Under the pieces are notes generated by a model. That model saw nothing but the letters and a program-made list of their open reading frames with translations, did not search any database and had not been told where the DNA came from. A program made the translations under genes and the position numbers. Shown here piece after piece: positions 27,940 through 35,299 of a stretch of 64,000 nucleotides of DNA. Every line of letters starts with the position of its first letter. Within the stretch, counting starts at the first letter, position 1. This DNA comes from Psychroserpens sp. NJDZ02 (lineage in GTDB: Bacteria > Bacteroidota > Bacteroidia > Flavobacteriales > Flavobacteriaceae), in the NCBI RefSeq assembly GCF_004843725.1, contig NZ_CP039451.1, forward strand, positions 1,424,501 to 1,488,500, in the 5' to 3' direction.

Positions 27940-29066
27940 TGGATTTACAAGAATATTTTTCTTTGGTCTTTAGCGACTACACTTTAAGAACCATCACACT
28001 AGGAACTGCCATTTTAGGAGCCGTAACCGGTATGCTTGGAAGCTTTGCAGTGCTAAGAAAACAAAGTTTACTTGGGGACGCAATATCACACGCTGCATTA
28101 CCCGGAATTGCTATTGCCTTTTTAATAACAGGCGCAAAAGACAGTAACACTTTACTTTTAGGTGCTTTAGTAAGCGGGTTAATCGGAACCTTTTGGATTA
28201 GAAGTATCGTAAAAAAAACGCACTTAAAAAGCGACACAGCCTTAGGATTAATCTTATCTCTGTTTTTTGGATTTGGGATGCTATTGCTAACCTTTATACA
28301 AAAACAACCCAATGCAAATCAGGCAGGATTAGACAAATATTTATTTGGTCAAGCCGCAACTTTAGTAGAAAGTGACGTTTGGATGATGGCAACCGTTACG
28401 GGATTATGTTTATTTGTATTGCTATTATTTTGGAAAGAATTTAAAATCTTACTTTTTGACGCAGACTACACAAAAACACTAGGTTTTAATACTAAATTTA
28501 TTGATGTTTTAATTACTAGTTTTATTGTTTTAGCAATTGTATTAGGATTACAGACAGTAGGTGTTGTTTTAATGAGTGCGATGCTTTTAGCGCCTGCTGC
28601 TGCTGCAAGACAATGGACCAACAGCTTATCTAAAATGGTGTTTTTAGCAGCTATATTTGGTGCTTTTTCGGGTGTCTTTGGTACAGCCATCAGCGCCAGT
28701 CAAACTAATCTATCAACAGGACCAGTCATTGTTTTAGTAGCCTCAGTGTTTGTGGTGTTTTCATTCGTGTTTTCTCCAAGTCGAGGCTTATTATTTAAAC
28801 AGATACGATTTATTAAAAACAGACGTGATTTAGAATTACACAAAACTTTAGCGTTTATGCATCATATTGCCGAAACACATGACGACATTTCTCACCCACA
28901 TGCTATCAAGCTATTAAATAATTTTCAAGGGTTCACAAGAAAAACGCTTCAAAATTTAGTCGAAAAAAAATATGTCACACTAGACGGAAATATGTGGAGT
29001 TTAACCAAAACTGGCTTCGAAACTGCCGCAAATTTATACACAAAACAAGCTACAGAAGATGAATAG
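27939..29066 (+). CDS. Metal ABC transporter permease with winged-helix-like tail (first)
   Basis: 375 residues. The first ~285 form an ABC-3 family permease with eight or nine membrane helices, the GDAISHAALPGIA motif (about residue 46) and LLAPAAAARQW near 215. The last ~85 residues (from LHKTLAFMHHIAETHDD) are soluble. They read like a DtxR-type winged helix: a helix, a helix-turn-helix around FTRKTLQNLVEKKYV, and a wing TLDGNMWSLTKTG. TroC-like proteins of some phyla carry such tails. It overlaps the second permease gene by 8 bp. Confidence 0.9.
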   Translation: MDLQEYFSLVFSDYTLRTITLGTAILGAVTGMLGSFAVLRKQSLLGDAISHAALPGIAIAFLITGAKDSNTLLLGALVSGLIGTFWIRSIVKKTHLKSDTALGLILSLFFGFGMLLLTFIQKQPNANQAGLDKYLFGQAATLVESDVWMMATVTGLCLFVLLLFWKEFKILLFDADYTKTLGFNTKFIDVLITSFIVLAIVLGLQTVGVVLMSAMLLAPAAAARQWTNSLSKMVFLAAIFGAFSGVFGTAISASQTNLSTGPVIVLVASVFVVFSFVFSPSRGLLFKQIRFIKNRRDLELHKTLAFMHHIAETHDDISHPHAIKLLNNFQGFTRKTLQNLVEKKYVTLDGNMWSLTKTGFETAANLYTKQATEDE

Positions 29067-30219
29067 CGCTCAAATAGAAATACAATTAATTGCTAGCTTA
29101 GTTGCCTTAGCTTGTGCTATTCCTGGGACTTTTTTAGTCCTACGTAAAATGGCAATGATCAGTGACGCCATTAGCCATTCTATCCTACCCGGTATTGTGG
29201 TTGGTTTTTTTATCACACAAGATTTAAATTCACCTTTGCTAATTGTTTTAGCAGCTTTTACCGGTGTTATCACAGTTGTTTTAGTCGAATATATTCAAAA
29301 AACAGGCTTAGTAAAAGAAGATACAGCAATCGGCTTAGTGTTCCCTGCACTATTTAGTATTGGTGTGATCTTAATAGCAAAAAACGCTAACGATGTTCAT
29401 TTAGATGTGGATGCTGTTTTGGTTGGCGAATTAGCATTAGCTCCTTTCGATAGACTAGTCGTTTCAGGTGTTGATATAGGCCCAAAATCGCTATGGATAA
29501 TTGGAACCATTTTATTGATTACTACCACTTTGCTAATTGCCTTTTATAAAGAACTAAAAGTAAGCACTTTTGACAAAGGACTAGCAGCCTCTCTAGGGTT
29601 CTCTCCTGCCATTATACACTACGGATTAATGACTGTATCATCTATCACTACAGTTGGTGCATTTGATGCTGTAGGCGCTATTTTAGTCGTTGCTTTAATG
29701 ATTGCGCCTGCCGCAACTGCCTACTTACTAACCACCAACTTAAAAAAGATGCTAGCCTTAGCTGCTTTTTTTGGTGTTTTTAGTGCCATTTCCGGCTATT
29801 GGTTAGCCCATTTACTGGACGCTTCTATTGCTGGTTCAATAACAACAATGCTCGGCCTGCTATTTTTAGCTGTCTACTTATTCGCGCCAAATAAAGGTGT
29901 TATTGCCGTTATGTATCGTGAAAAACAACAACGCATAGAAGTAAGCTTATTAACTTTTTTGTTACACCTAAAAAATCATAGCGAAGTTGAAGAGCGTCAC
30001 GTCAATCATTTAAGAGAACACATAAATTGGCAAAAAATTAGAGCCAAAACCGTTTTAGAATTAGCGCTTAAAAATAATATGATTGCTGTTAATAATAACG
30101 TTGTGTCACTAACAGACAAAGGAGACACCTTTACCTCAAAAGCGATCGATTATATAATTACTAACGAAGATGCTCAGATAGAAGACATGAAAGATGATTT
30201 CTTTTTATTTAGAGGGTAA
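29059..30219 (+). CDS. Metal ABC transporter permease with winged-helix-like tail (second)
   Basis: 386 residues, a second ABC-3 permease. The membrane half has SDAISHSILPGIVVG (about residue 36) and MIAPAATAYLL (about 214). The soluble C-terminal ~95 residues (from VSLLTFLLHLKNHSEVEE) again resemble a winged helix, with ENINWQK-like and KNNMIAVNNNVVSLTDKGD segments and an acidic end. It probably forms a heterodimer with the first permease, as in TroCD. It is the last gene of the metal operon, and the convergent terminator at 30219-30250 follows. Confidence 0.9.
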   Translation: MNSAQIEIQLIASLVALACAIPGTFLVLRKMAMISDAISHSILPGIVVGFFITQDLNSPLLIVLAAFTGVITVVLVEYIQKTGLVKEDTAIGLVFPALFSIGVILIAKNANDVHLDVDAVLVGELALAPFDRLVVSGVDIGPKSLWIIGTILLITTTLLIAFYKELKVSTFDKGLAASLGFSPAIIHYGLMTVSSITTVGAFDAVGAILVVALMIAPAATAYLLTTNLKKMLALAAFFGVFSAISGYWLAHLLDASIAGSITTMLGLLFLAVYLFAPNKGVIAVMYREKQQRIEVSLLTFLLHLKNHSEVEERHVNHLREHINWQKIRAKTVLELALKNNMIAVNNNVVSLTDKGDTFTSKAIDYIITNEDAQIEDMKDDFFLFRG

Positions 30220-30250
30220 AAAAAAAAGACCTCTCAGATTAGAGAAGTCT
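30219..30250 (-). terminator. Rho-independent terminator between convergent genes
   Basis: Minus-strand stem AGACTTCTC/GAGAGGTCT (one G-T pair) followed by a long T run. It lies between the permease stop and the DnaJ-domain gene stop and may work in both directions, better on the minus strand. Confidence 0.7.
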
Positions 30251-30276
30251 CTTGTTTTATTTTTATTTAAAGACTA

Positions 30277-31071
30277 TTAAAATCGTCTCTCATCTTGTAA
30301 AAACTCATAAGCCTTTTGGACTTGCTTAAATTTTTCTTCAGCACCTTTTCTATGCTCTTCTCCTAAATGCTCTACGCGATCTGGATGATATTTTTTAGCC
30401 ATAGTACGGTAAGCCTTTTTAATTTGGTCTACAGTTGCCGTTTTATCAATTTCCAAAATCTTATAAGCATTATCACTACTGTTATAAAACATCGCTTTTA
30501 TACTGGAATAATCACGGCTACTTATCCCTAAATAGTTCGCTATTCTGTGGATTTCATCCTCTTCATCGTCTGTAACCATTCCATCCGCTTTTCCAATTCC
30601 AAAAAGAAAATGCACCAACTGTAAACGCGACGCATGATCCATCATGTCATGGATTTGATTACACACATCTCTAGTAGATACGTTTTGGTTACTTATTTTT
30701 TTAAATAACTTAAACGCTTTGTTTGCTCTATCCTTACCATAAAGTTCTACAAATTTATTACGCACAAAATCCAACTCACTTTGCTCTTGTTTTCCATCTG
30801 CCTTTATAACTACAGACGCTAATACTAGCAAACTAACTTCAAAATCTCCCGAAGTGGTTTCCGCACGACGTTGTTTTTGCGACTTACGTTTAGATTGTTT
30901 TTTGTATTTTGATTCATTTCTTTGCTGACTATCAGCACGACCATTACCCAACAATTGCCCTTTACTTGACATAGAATCCCCTAAACTACCAAGGGCTAAC
31001 CCTATAATAGCTCCAATTGGACCACCTAATGTCCATCCTAAAGTTGCGCCTATCCATTTTAATCCAGCCAT
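30277..31071 (-). CDS. TerB- and DnaJ-domain protein (DjlA-like co-chaperone)
   Basis: 264 residues. A Gly-rich hydrophobic N-terminus (LGWTLGGPIGAIIGLALGSLG) may dip into the membrane. A basic linker follows, then a TerB-like helical domain (about 75-180, with VVIKADGKQEQSELDFV and GMVTDDEEDEIHRIANYLG). A C-terminal J domain ends the protein (about 195-264), with the HPD motif in KKYHPDRVEHLG. J domains stimulate the DnaK ATPase. The TerB-DnaJ order is that of DjlA-type membrane co-chaperones. It is transcribed alone. Confidence 0.88.
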   Translation of the reverse strand: MAGLKWIGATLGWTLGGPIGAIIGLALGSLGDSMSSKGQLLGNGRADSQQRNESKYKKQSKRKSQKQRRAETTSGDFEVSLLVLASVVIKADGKQEQSELDFVRNKFVELYGKDRANKAFKLFKKISNQNVSTRDVCNQIHDMMDHASRLQLVHFLFGIGKADGMVTDDEEDEIHRIANYLGISSRDYSSIKAMFYNSSDNAYKILEIDKTATVDQIKKAYRTMAKKYHPDRVEHLGEEHRKGAEEKFKQVQKAYEFLQDERRF

Positions 31072-31159
31072 AAATATTGTTCTAATTTAAAAAAAGTAAA
31101 TATACTACTTTGTTAGTATACTTTAAATCTGATTTGTTACTGATGCAACTAGCTTGGTG

Positions 31160-31255
31160 CGTTAAGGATGGAGCGGCCTGTCTGAGCTCCTCGGAGAGAG
31201 CGAGTAGCGATAGCCTGACCTTATGACACCATAAGTGTTATAAGGTAACGCCATA
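31160..31255 (+). repeat. Structured intergenic element of flavobacterial repeat type
   Basis: GC-richer than its surroundings. It has blocks GGATGGAGCGGCC, AGCGATAGCCTGACC and GGTAACGCC, and two hairpins: CTCC-TC-GGAG, and a 12-bp stem ACCTTATGACAC/GTGTTATAAGGT (31218-31246). From memory it resembles structured intergenic repeats that recur in flavobacterial genomes (possibly the Rfam Flavo-1 type), but I cannot confirm the family. It lies between divergent genes, just upstream of the bacilliredoxin promoter. Confidence 0.5.
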
Positions 31256-31278
31256 ATAATTTTTGCACGGTTTTTGAT

Positions 31279-31286
31279 TATCTTTG
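31279..31286 (+). promoter_or_regulatory. -7 promoter box for the bacilliredoxin gene
   Basis: TATCTTTG matches TAnnTTTG and ends 36 nt before the ATG at 31323. Confidence 0.5.
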
Positions 31287-31322
31287 CATGAGATAGATTT
31301 ATAAACAAAAAATTACAAAAAT

Positions 31323-31733
31323 ATGTATCCAGCAGAATTAGTAAAACCAATGCGTGAGGACTTAACCAAAGTAGGTTTTGAAGAATTGCATACCGCTGAA
31401 GCAGTAAACACTGCAATTGCAAAAGAAGGAACAACTTTAGTGGTTGTAAATTCAGTTTGTGGTTGTGCAGCTGCAAATGCAAGACCAGGAGCAAGCATGA
31501 GCTTAGAAAACGCAAAAAAACCAACGAATATAGTTACAGTTTTTGCAGGTGTTGATAAAGACGCAGTTGATCAAGCAAGAGCACACATGGTCCCTTTTCC
31601 TCCAAGCTCGCCATGTATGGCATTATTTAAAAATGGAGAATTAGTACACATGTTAGAGCGTCATCATATTGAGGGAAGACCTGCAGAATTAATTGCAGAA
31701 AACCTTATGGATGCTTATAACGAACATTGCTAA
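31323..31733 (+). CDS. BrxA/BrxB (YphP/YqiW) family bacilliredoxin
   Basis: 136 residues with a thioredoxin-like fold. The diagnostic CGC motif occurs in VVNSVCGCAAANARPG at about residues 53-55, and the conserved late segment is MVPFPPSSPCMALFKNGELVHMLERHHIEG. In Bacillus these proteins remove bacillithiol from oxidised proteins. In Flavobacteriaceae the family is widespread. Length matches the family exactly. It is monocistronic, flanked by its own promoter and a perfect terminator. Confidence 0.95.
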   Translation: MYPAELVKPMREDLTKVGFEELHTAEAVNTAIAKEGTTLVVVNSVCGCAAANARPGASMSLENAKKPTNIVTVFAGVDKDAVDQARAHMVPFPPSSPCMALFKNGELVHMLERHHIEGRPAELIAENLMDAYNEHC

Positions 31734-31781
31734 GCCACTTCTTACTGATAACATAAGTCGCTTTTAAGCTAAGTATTATAA

Positions 31782-31810
31782 AAAAACCACGTTTTTTAAA
31801 CGTGGTTTTT
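31782..31810 (+). terminator. Rho-independent terminator
   Basis: Arms AAAAACCACGTTT and AAACGTGGTTTTT with a TTT loop, 48 bp after the bacilliredoxin stop. Confidence 0.9.
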
Positions 31811-31842
31811 CTATTTTTGAAAGATAGAATCTTAACAGTAAA

Positions 31843-32580
31843 ATGAGAAAAATTTTAGCCTATCCCTTATCTATTATTTATTACCTATTTTTCGGGTTAA
31901 CATTAGTTGTTTTTCACCCTATACAATGGTTCTGCTTTAATGTGTTTGGCTATAAGGCGCACAAAACAAGTGTTGACCTTTTACAGTTTTGCTTAATGCG
32001 CTGTGTCAACCTTTTATTTACAAGCCAAAAGTTAATTAACCCCTATAAATTAGATAATTCACATCCCGTAATAATTGTGTCTAATCACCAAAGCATGGCA
32101 GACATCCCGCCATTAATGTGGTATTTTAGAAAACATCACGTCAAATTTGTTAGCAAAAAAGAGCTAGGTAAAGGTTTACCAAGTGTCTCTTATAATCTAA
32201 GACATGGAGGTTCTGCCTTAATTGACAGAAAAAACCCGAGACAAGCTATTGTTGCTATCCGGAAATTTGCCGATTATATTGAGTCTACCAATCGCGCTGC
32301 TGTTATATTCCCGGAAGGTACTAGAAGTCGTGACGGAAAACCAAAACCTTTTCAAACTAAGGGATTAGAGACGTTAATAAAATATATACCAAGTGCTGTC
32401 ATTATACCAGTAACAATCAATAATTCATGGAAAAACCTGCGTTATGGCAAGTTTCCTTTAGGCATTGGTAATAACATAACATTTACAGCTCACAAACCCG
32501 TAAAAGCCAGTGATTTTGAGGATACAAAAGCACTACTTACACACATAGAAACCACTATTAAAAATAGTATTAAAATATAA
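31843..32580 (+). CDS. Lysophospholipid acyltransferase (PlsC family)
   Basis: 245 residues. Two N-terminal hydrophobic segments anchor it in the inner membrane. The catalytic NHxxxxD motif is NHQSMAD at about residue 81, and the phosphate-binding FPEGTRS is at about 156. A VIPVTINNSW strand is the fourth PlsC block. It probably acylates 1-acyl-glycerol-3-phosphate in phospholipid synthesis. It starts a run with the acyl-ACP desaturase (4-bp gap) and the HD hydrolase (4-bp gap), so the first two genes likely cooperate in making membrane lipids. Confidence 0.92.
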   Translation: MRKILAYPLSIIYYLFFGLTLVVFHPIQWFCFNVFGYKAHKTSVDLLQFCLMRCVNLLFTSQKLINPYKLDNSHPVIIVSNHQSMADIPPLMWYFRKHHVKFVSKKELGKGLPSVSYNLRHGGSALIDRKNPRQAIVAIRKFADYIESTNRAAVIFPEGTRSRDGKPKPFQTKGLETLIKYIPSAVIIPVTINNSWKNLRYGKFPLGIGNNITFTAHKPVKASDFEDTKALLTHIETTIKNSIKI

Positions 32581-32584
32581 GATT

Positions 32585-33571
32585 ATGTCATTAAAAAACG
32601 TAAGATTAGAGGTAATGTCTTTTTTAGAGAAAGATGTAGAATCGTTAATAGAAAAATATTTAATACCAGTGGAAAAAATCTGGCAACCGACAGATTTTTT
32701 ACCTAATTCTGAAGGCCCAAATTTTCTAGAAGAGGTTAAAGAAATTAGAGAGCTATCTAAAGAATTACCTTACGATTTCTGGGTTGTATTAGTTGGTGAT
32801 ATGATTACAGAAGAAGCCCTACCTACATACGAATCTTGGTTAATGGACGTAGAAGGTATTGATCAAAACGAACGTAACGGTTGGGCAAAATGGATTAGAC
32901 ATTGGACTGCCGAAGAAAATCGTCATGGAGATGTCCTTAACAAGTACCTATACCTTTCTGGTCGTGTTAATATGAAAGAAATTGAGCAAACCACACAACA
33001 TCTTATTGCTGATGGTTTTGATATTGGTACTGCCCAAGATCCCTACAAAAACTTTGTTTACACGAGTTTTCAAGAACTAGCAACCTACGTCTCTCATAAT
33101 CGCGTAGCTAAACTTGCAAAAGCAAAAGGAAACAAGCAATTATCTAGAATGTGTAAAATAATTTCTGGTGACGAGATGAGACACCATCATGCTTATAGCG
33201 AATTTGTCGAACGTATCTTTAAAGTAGATCCTAGTCAAATGATGTTAGCGTTTCAATACATGATGAAACAAAAAATAACAATGCCTGCACATTTTTTAAG
33301 AGAGTCAGGAGGGAAAATCGGCTCTGTTTTTGAAGAATTTTCTAACACAGCGCAACGTATTGGTGTTTATACATCAATGGATTACATTGAAATTTTACAA
33401 AAATTAATAGCACGTTGGGAAATAGACAAAATTTCGGGTTTAACTGATGAAGCTGAAAAAGCGCGTGACTACCTAATGAAACTTCCAAGTAGAATGTTAC
33501 GTTTGGCTGACAGAATTAAAATCCCTGAAAACGCTTACCAATTTAAATGGGTACAACCAGCTAAGCTATAA
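32585..33571 (+). CDS. Acyl-ACP desaturase (ferritin-like di-iron)
   Basis: 328 residues of the plant-type soluble fatty-acid desaturase family. The two di-iron ligand motifs are EENRHG at about residue 110 and DEMRHHH at about 197. The surrounding blocks (LVGDMITEEALPTYESWL, FVYTSFQELAT) are typical. The enzyme would introduce a cis double bond in acyl-ACP using O2 and ferredoxin-type electrons. The regiospecificity cannot be read from sequence. It is followed after 4 bp by the HD-domain gene. Confidence 0.93.
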   Translation: MSLKNVRLEVMSFLEKDVESLIEKYLIPVEKIWQPTDFLPNSEGPNFLEEVKEIRELSKELPYDFWVVLVGDMITEEALPTYESWLMDVEGIDQNERNGWAKWIRHWTAEENRHGDVLNKYLYLSGRVNMKEIEQTTQHLIADGFDIGTAQDPYKNFVYTSFQELATYVSHNRVAKLAKAKGNKQLSRMCKIISGDEMRHHHAYSEFVERIFKVDPSQMMLAFQYMMKQKITMPAHFLRESGGKIGSVFEEFSNTAQRIGVYTSMDYIEILQKLIARWEIDKISGLTDEAEKARDYLMKLPSRMLRLADRIKIPENAYQFKWVQPAKL

Positions 33572-33575
33572 CACT

Positions 33576-34232
33576 ATGATAAATCATGATTTAATTGAAG
33601 CGACTAAAGATTTTGTAAAAGAGACCTTAAAAGATGCTGAAAGTGGACATGACTGGTTTCATATAGAGCGCGTTTACAAAAACGCGCTTTTGATTGCAAA
33701 AGGCGAAACCGTAGACTTATTAGTGGTTAGCCTTGGTGCTTTACTACATGATATAGCGGATAGTAAATTCCACAATGGAGATAGCACTATTGGCCCAAAA
33801 GTGGCTGGTGATTTTTTATTAAAACACAATGTAGACTCGGCAACCATAAATCATGTTATTAAGATTATTGAAAACATCTCCTATAGTTCTAATATAGGAA
33901 TAGAAAACGCATTTAAATCTATCGTGTTGGACGTTGTGCAAGATGCAGACCGATTAGATGCTATTGGCGCTATTGGTATTGCACGCACCTTTAATTACGG
34001 AGGGTTTAAAAATAGAACACTTTACAATCCGGAAATTAAACCCAATTTAAATTTGACTAAAGCCGAATACAAAGCTTCTAACGCACCAACCATTAATCAT
34101 TTTTACGAAAAACTGTTACTTCTAAAGGATATGATGAACACCAAAACCGGTGCCAAAATAGCAAAACAAAGACACCAATACATGGTTGATTTTTTACAGC
34201 AATTTGATGCTGAGTGGGAAGGGAAAAGATAA
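33576..34232 (+). CDS. HD-domain phosphohydrolase
   Basis: 218 residues. The HD signature runs H-(HD)-D: HDWFHIERV (about residue 25), LLHDIADSKFH (about 60) and a late DVVQDADRLDAIGAIG (about 120). These ligate a metal pair and would act on phosphorylated small molecules. The family (YedJ-like HD hydrolases) has poorly defined substrates. It is third in the PlsC-desaturase operon by spacing, but a role in lipid metabolism is not shown. Confidence 0.9.
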   Translation: MINHDLIEATKDFVKETLKDAESGHDWFHIERVYKNALLIAKGETVDLLVVSLGALLHDIADSKFHNGDSTIGPKVAGDFLLKHNVDSATINHVIKIIENISYSSNIGIENAFKSIVLDVVQDADRLDAIGAIGIARTFNYGGFKNRTLYNPEIKPNLNLTKAEYKASNAPTINHFYEKLLLLKDMMNTKTGAKIAKQRHQYMVDFLQQFDAEWEGKR

Positions 34233-34279
34233 CAATCTATTCCATTTGCATTACGCACATAAAATTTATAAAAAACACA

Positions 34280-35299
34280 ATGGTGAAAAAAATAACGCTT
34301 TTCGTTTTAGCAAGTATTGCCTTTATATCCTGCCAACGGGACCATGAAGTTAAACCGTATTCTTATTACCATTGGAAAACAGAGTTCTCTTTACCTCAAT
34401 CCGAAAAAAAACTAATAACCAATAGTTTGAGCGAGAAACTATATCTCAGGTTTTTTGACATTGTATATAATGAAAAACAACAAAATGCGCTTCCTGTCGC
34501 TACAACTCAATTCACAAAAGACACAGCGCTTCCATTTAATAAAGTAGTCCCTGTTATTTTTATTAGGAACAGTGTGTTTACCAACGCTTCTAATGTTAAT
34601 TTAGATCAATTAGCCAGAAATACAATACAGAAGATTGATCGCTTACTTTCAAAAAACTTTAATAATACGATCATTTGTGAAGACATTCAAATTGATTGTG
34701 ATTGGTCTCAAAGTACAAAAACCTCTTTTTTTAGCTTCTTAGAGTCTTTAAAAAAACATAGCCCTGACCGCTTAATAACCTCAACCGTGAGGTTGCATCA
34801 AATAAAATATAGAGAAAAAACAGGAGTTCCACCGGTAGACAAGGTTATACTAATGGCCTATAATGTTGGAGATATTAGCGATAGCAATCAAAAAAACACT
34901 ATTATTAATAACACAATAACTGCAAAATATTTAGAACGTTTAAAAACCTACCCCATTAAATACAACGTAGCATTACCTATTTTTGAATGGGGAATTCTAT
35001 ACAGACACGGTAAGATTATTGGTCTTATAAATCAATACAATGATCAGGATATAAAAGCAAATTTTAATTTGATTTCTGAGACGACGTATATTGCAAAAAA
35101 CGAGACCTATATTGATGGCAATTTTATATACGAAGGTGACAAATTACGTATTGAAACGGTCCCCAAAAAACAACTTAAAGAACTAGCTATTCTGATAAAA
35201 GAGGCATCAGTCATAGATTATGAAACCATTTTCTATCACTTAACCTCTCCATTAATTCTAAAATTCTCTGAAGATGACATTAAAGACTTGGTTAAATAG
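34280..35299 (+). CDS. Lipoprotein, possible TIM-barrel (DUF3142-like) protein
   Basis: 339 residues from the ATG at 34280. A longer frame opens at 34214, but the inner ATG gives a proper lipoprotein signal (MVKKITLFVLASIAFISC). The mature part resembles a glycoside-hydrolase-like barrel. There is an acidic strand QIDCDWSQSTKTSFFSFLESL (here in full from about residue 128), a VDKVILMAYNVGDI strand, and VALPIFEWGILY near 235. These echo DUF3142 proteins, a resemblance I judge from motifs only. It overlaps the next gene by 26 bp, so the two are coupled. Substrate unknown. Confidence 0.6.
   Translation: MVKKITLFVLASIAFISCQRDHEVKPYSYYHWKTEFSLPQSEKKLITNSLSEKLYLRFFDIVYNEKQQNALPVATTQFTKDTALPFNKVVPVIFIRNSVFTNASNVNLDQLARNTIQKIDRLLSKNFNNTIICEDIQIDCDWSQSTKTSFFSFLESLKKHSPDRLITSTVRLHQIKYREKTGVPPVDKVILMAYNVGDISDSNQKNTIINNTITAKYLERLKTYPIKYNVALPIFEWGILYRHGKIIGLINQYNDQDIKANFNLISETTYIAKNETYIDGNFIYEGDKLRIETVPKKQLKELAILIKEASVIDYETIFYHLTSPLILKFSEDDIKDLVK

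Noticed and set aside
31162..31524. Minus-strand frame of 120 residues
   Set aside because: It runs across the structured intergenic element and antisense to the bacilliredoxin gene. Composition is Leu-rich and no homology is apparent.
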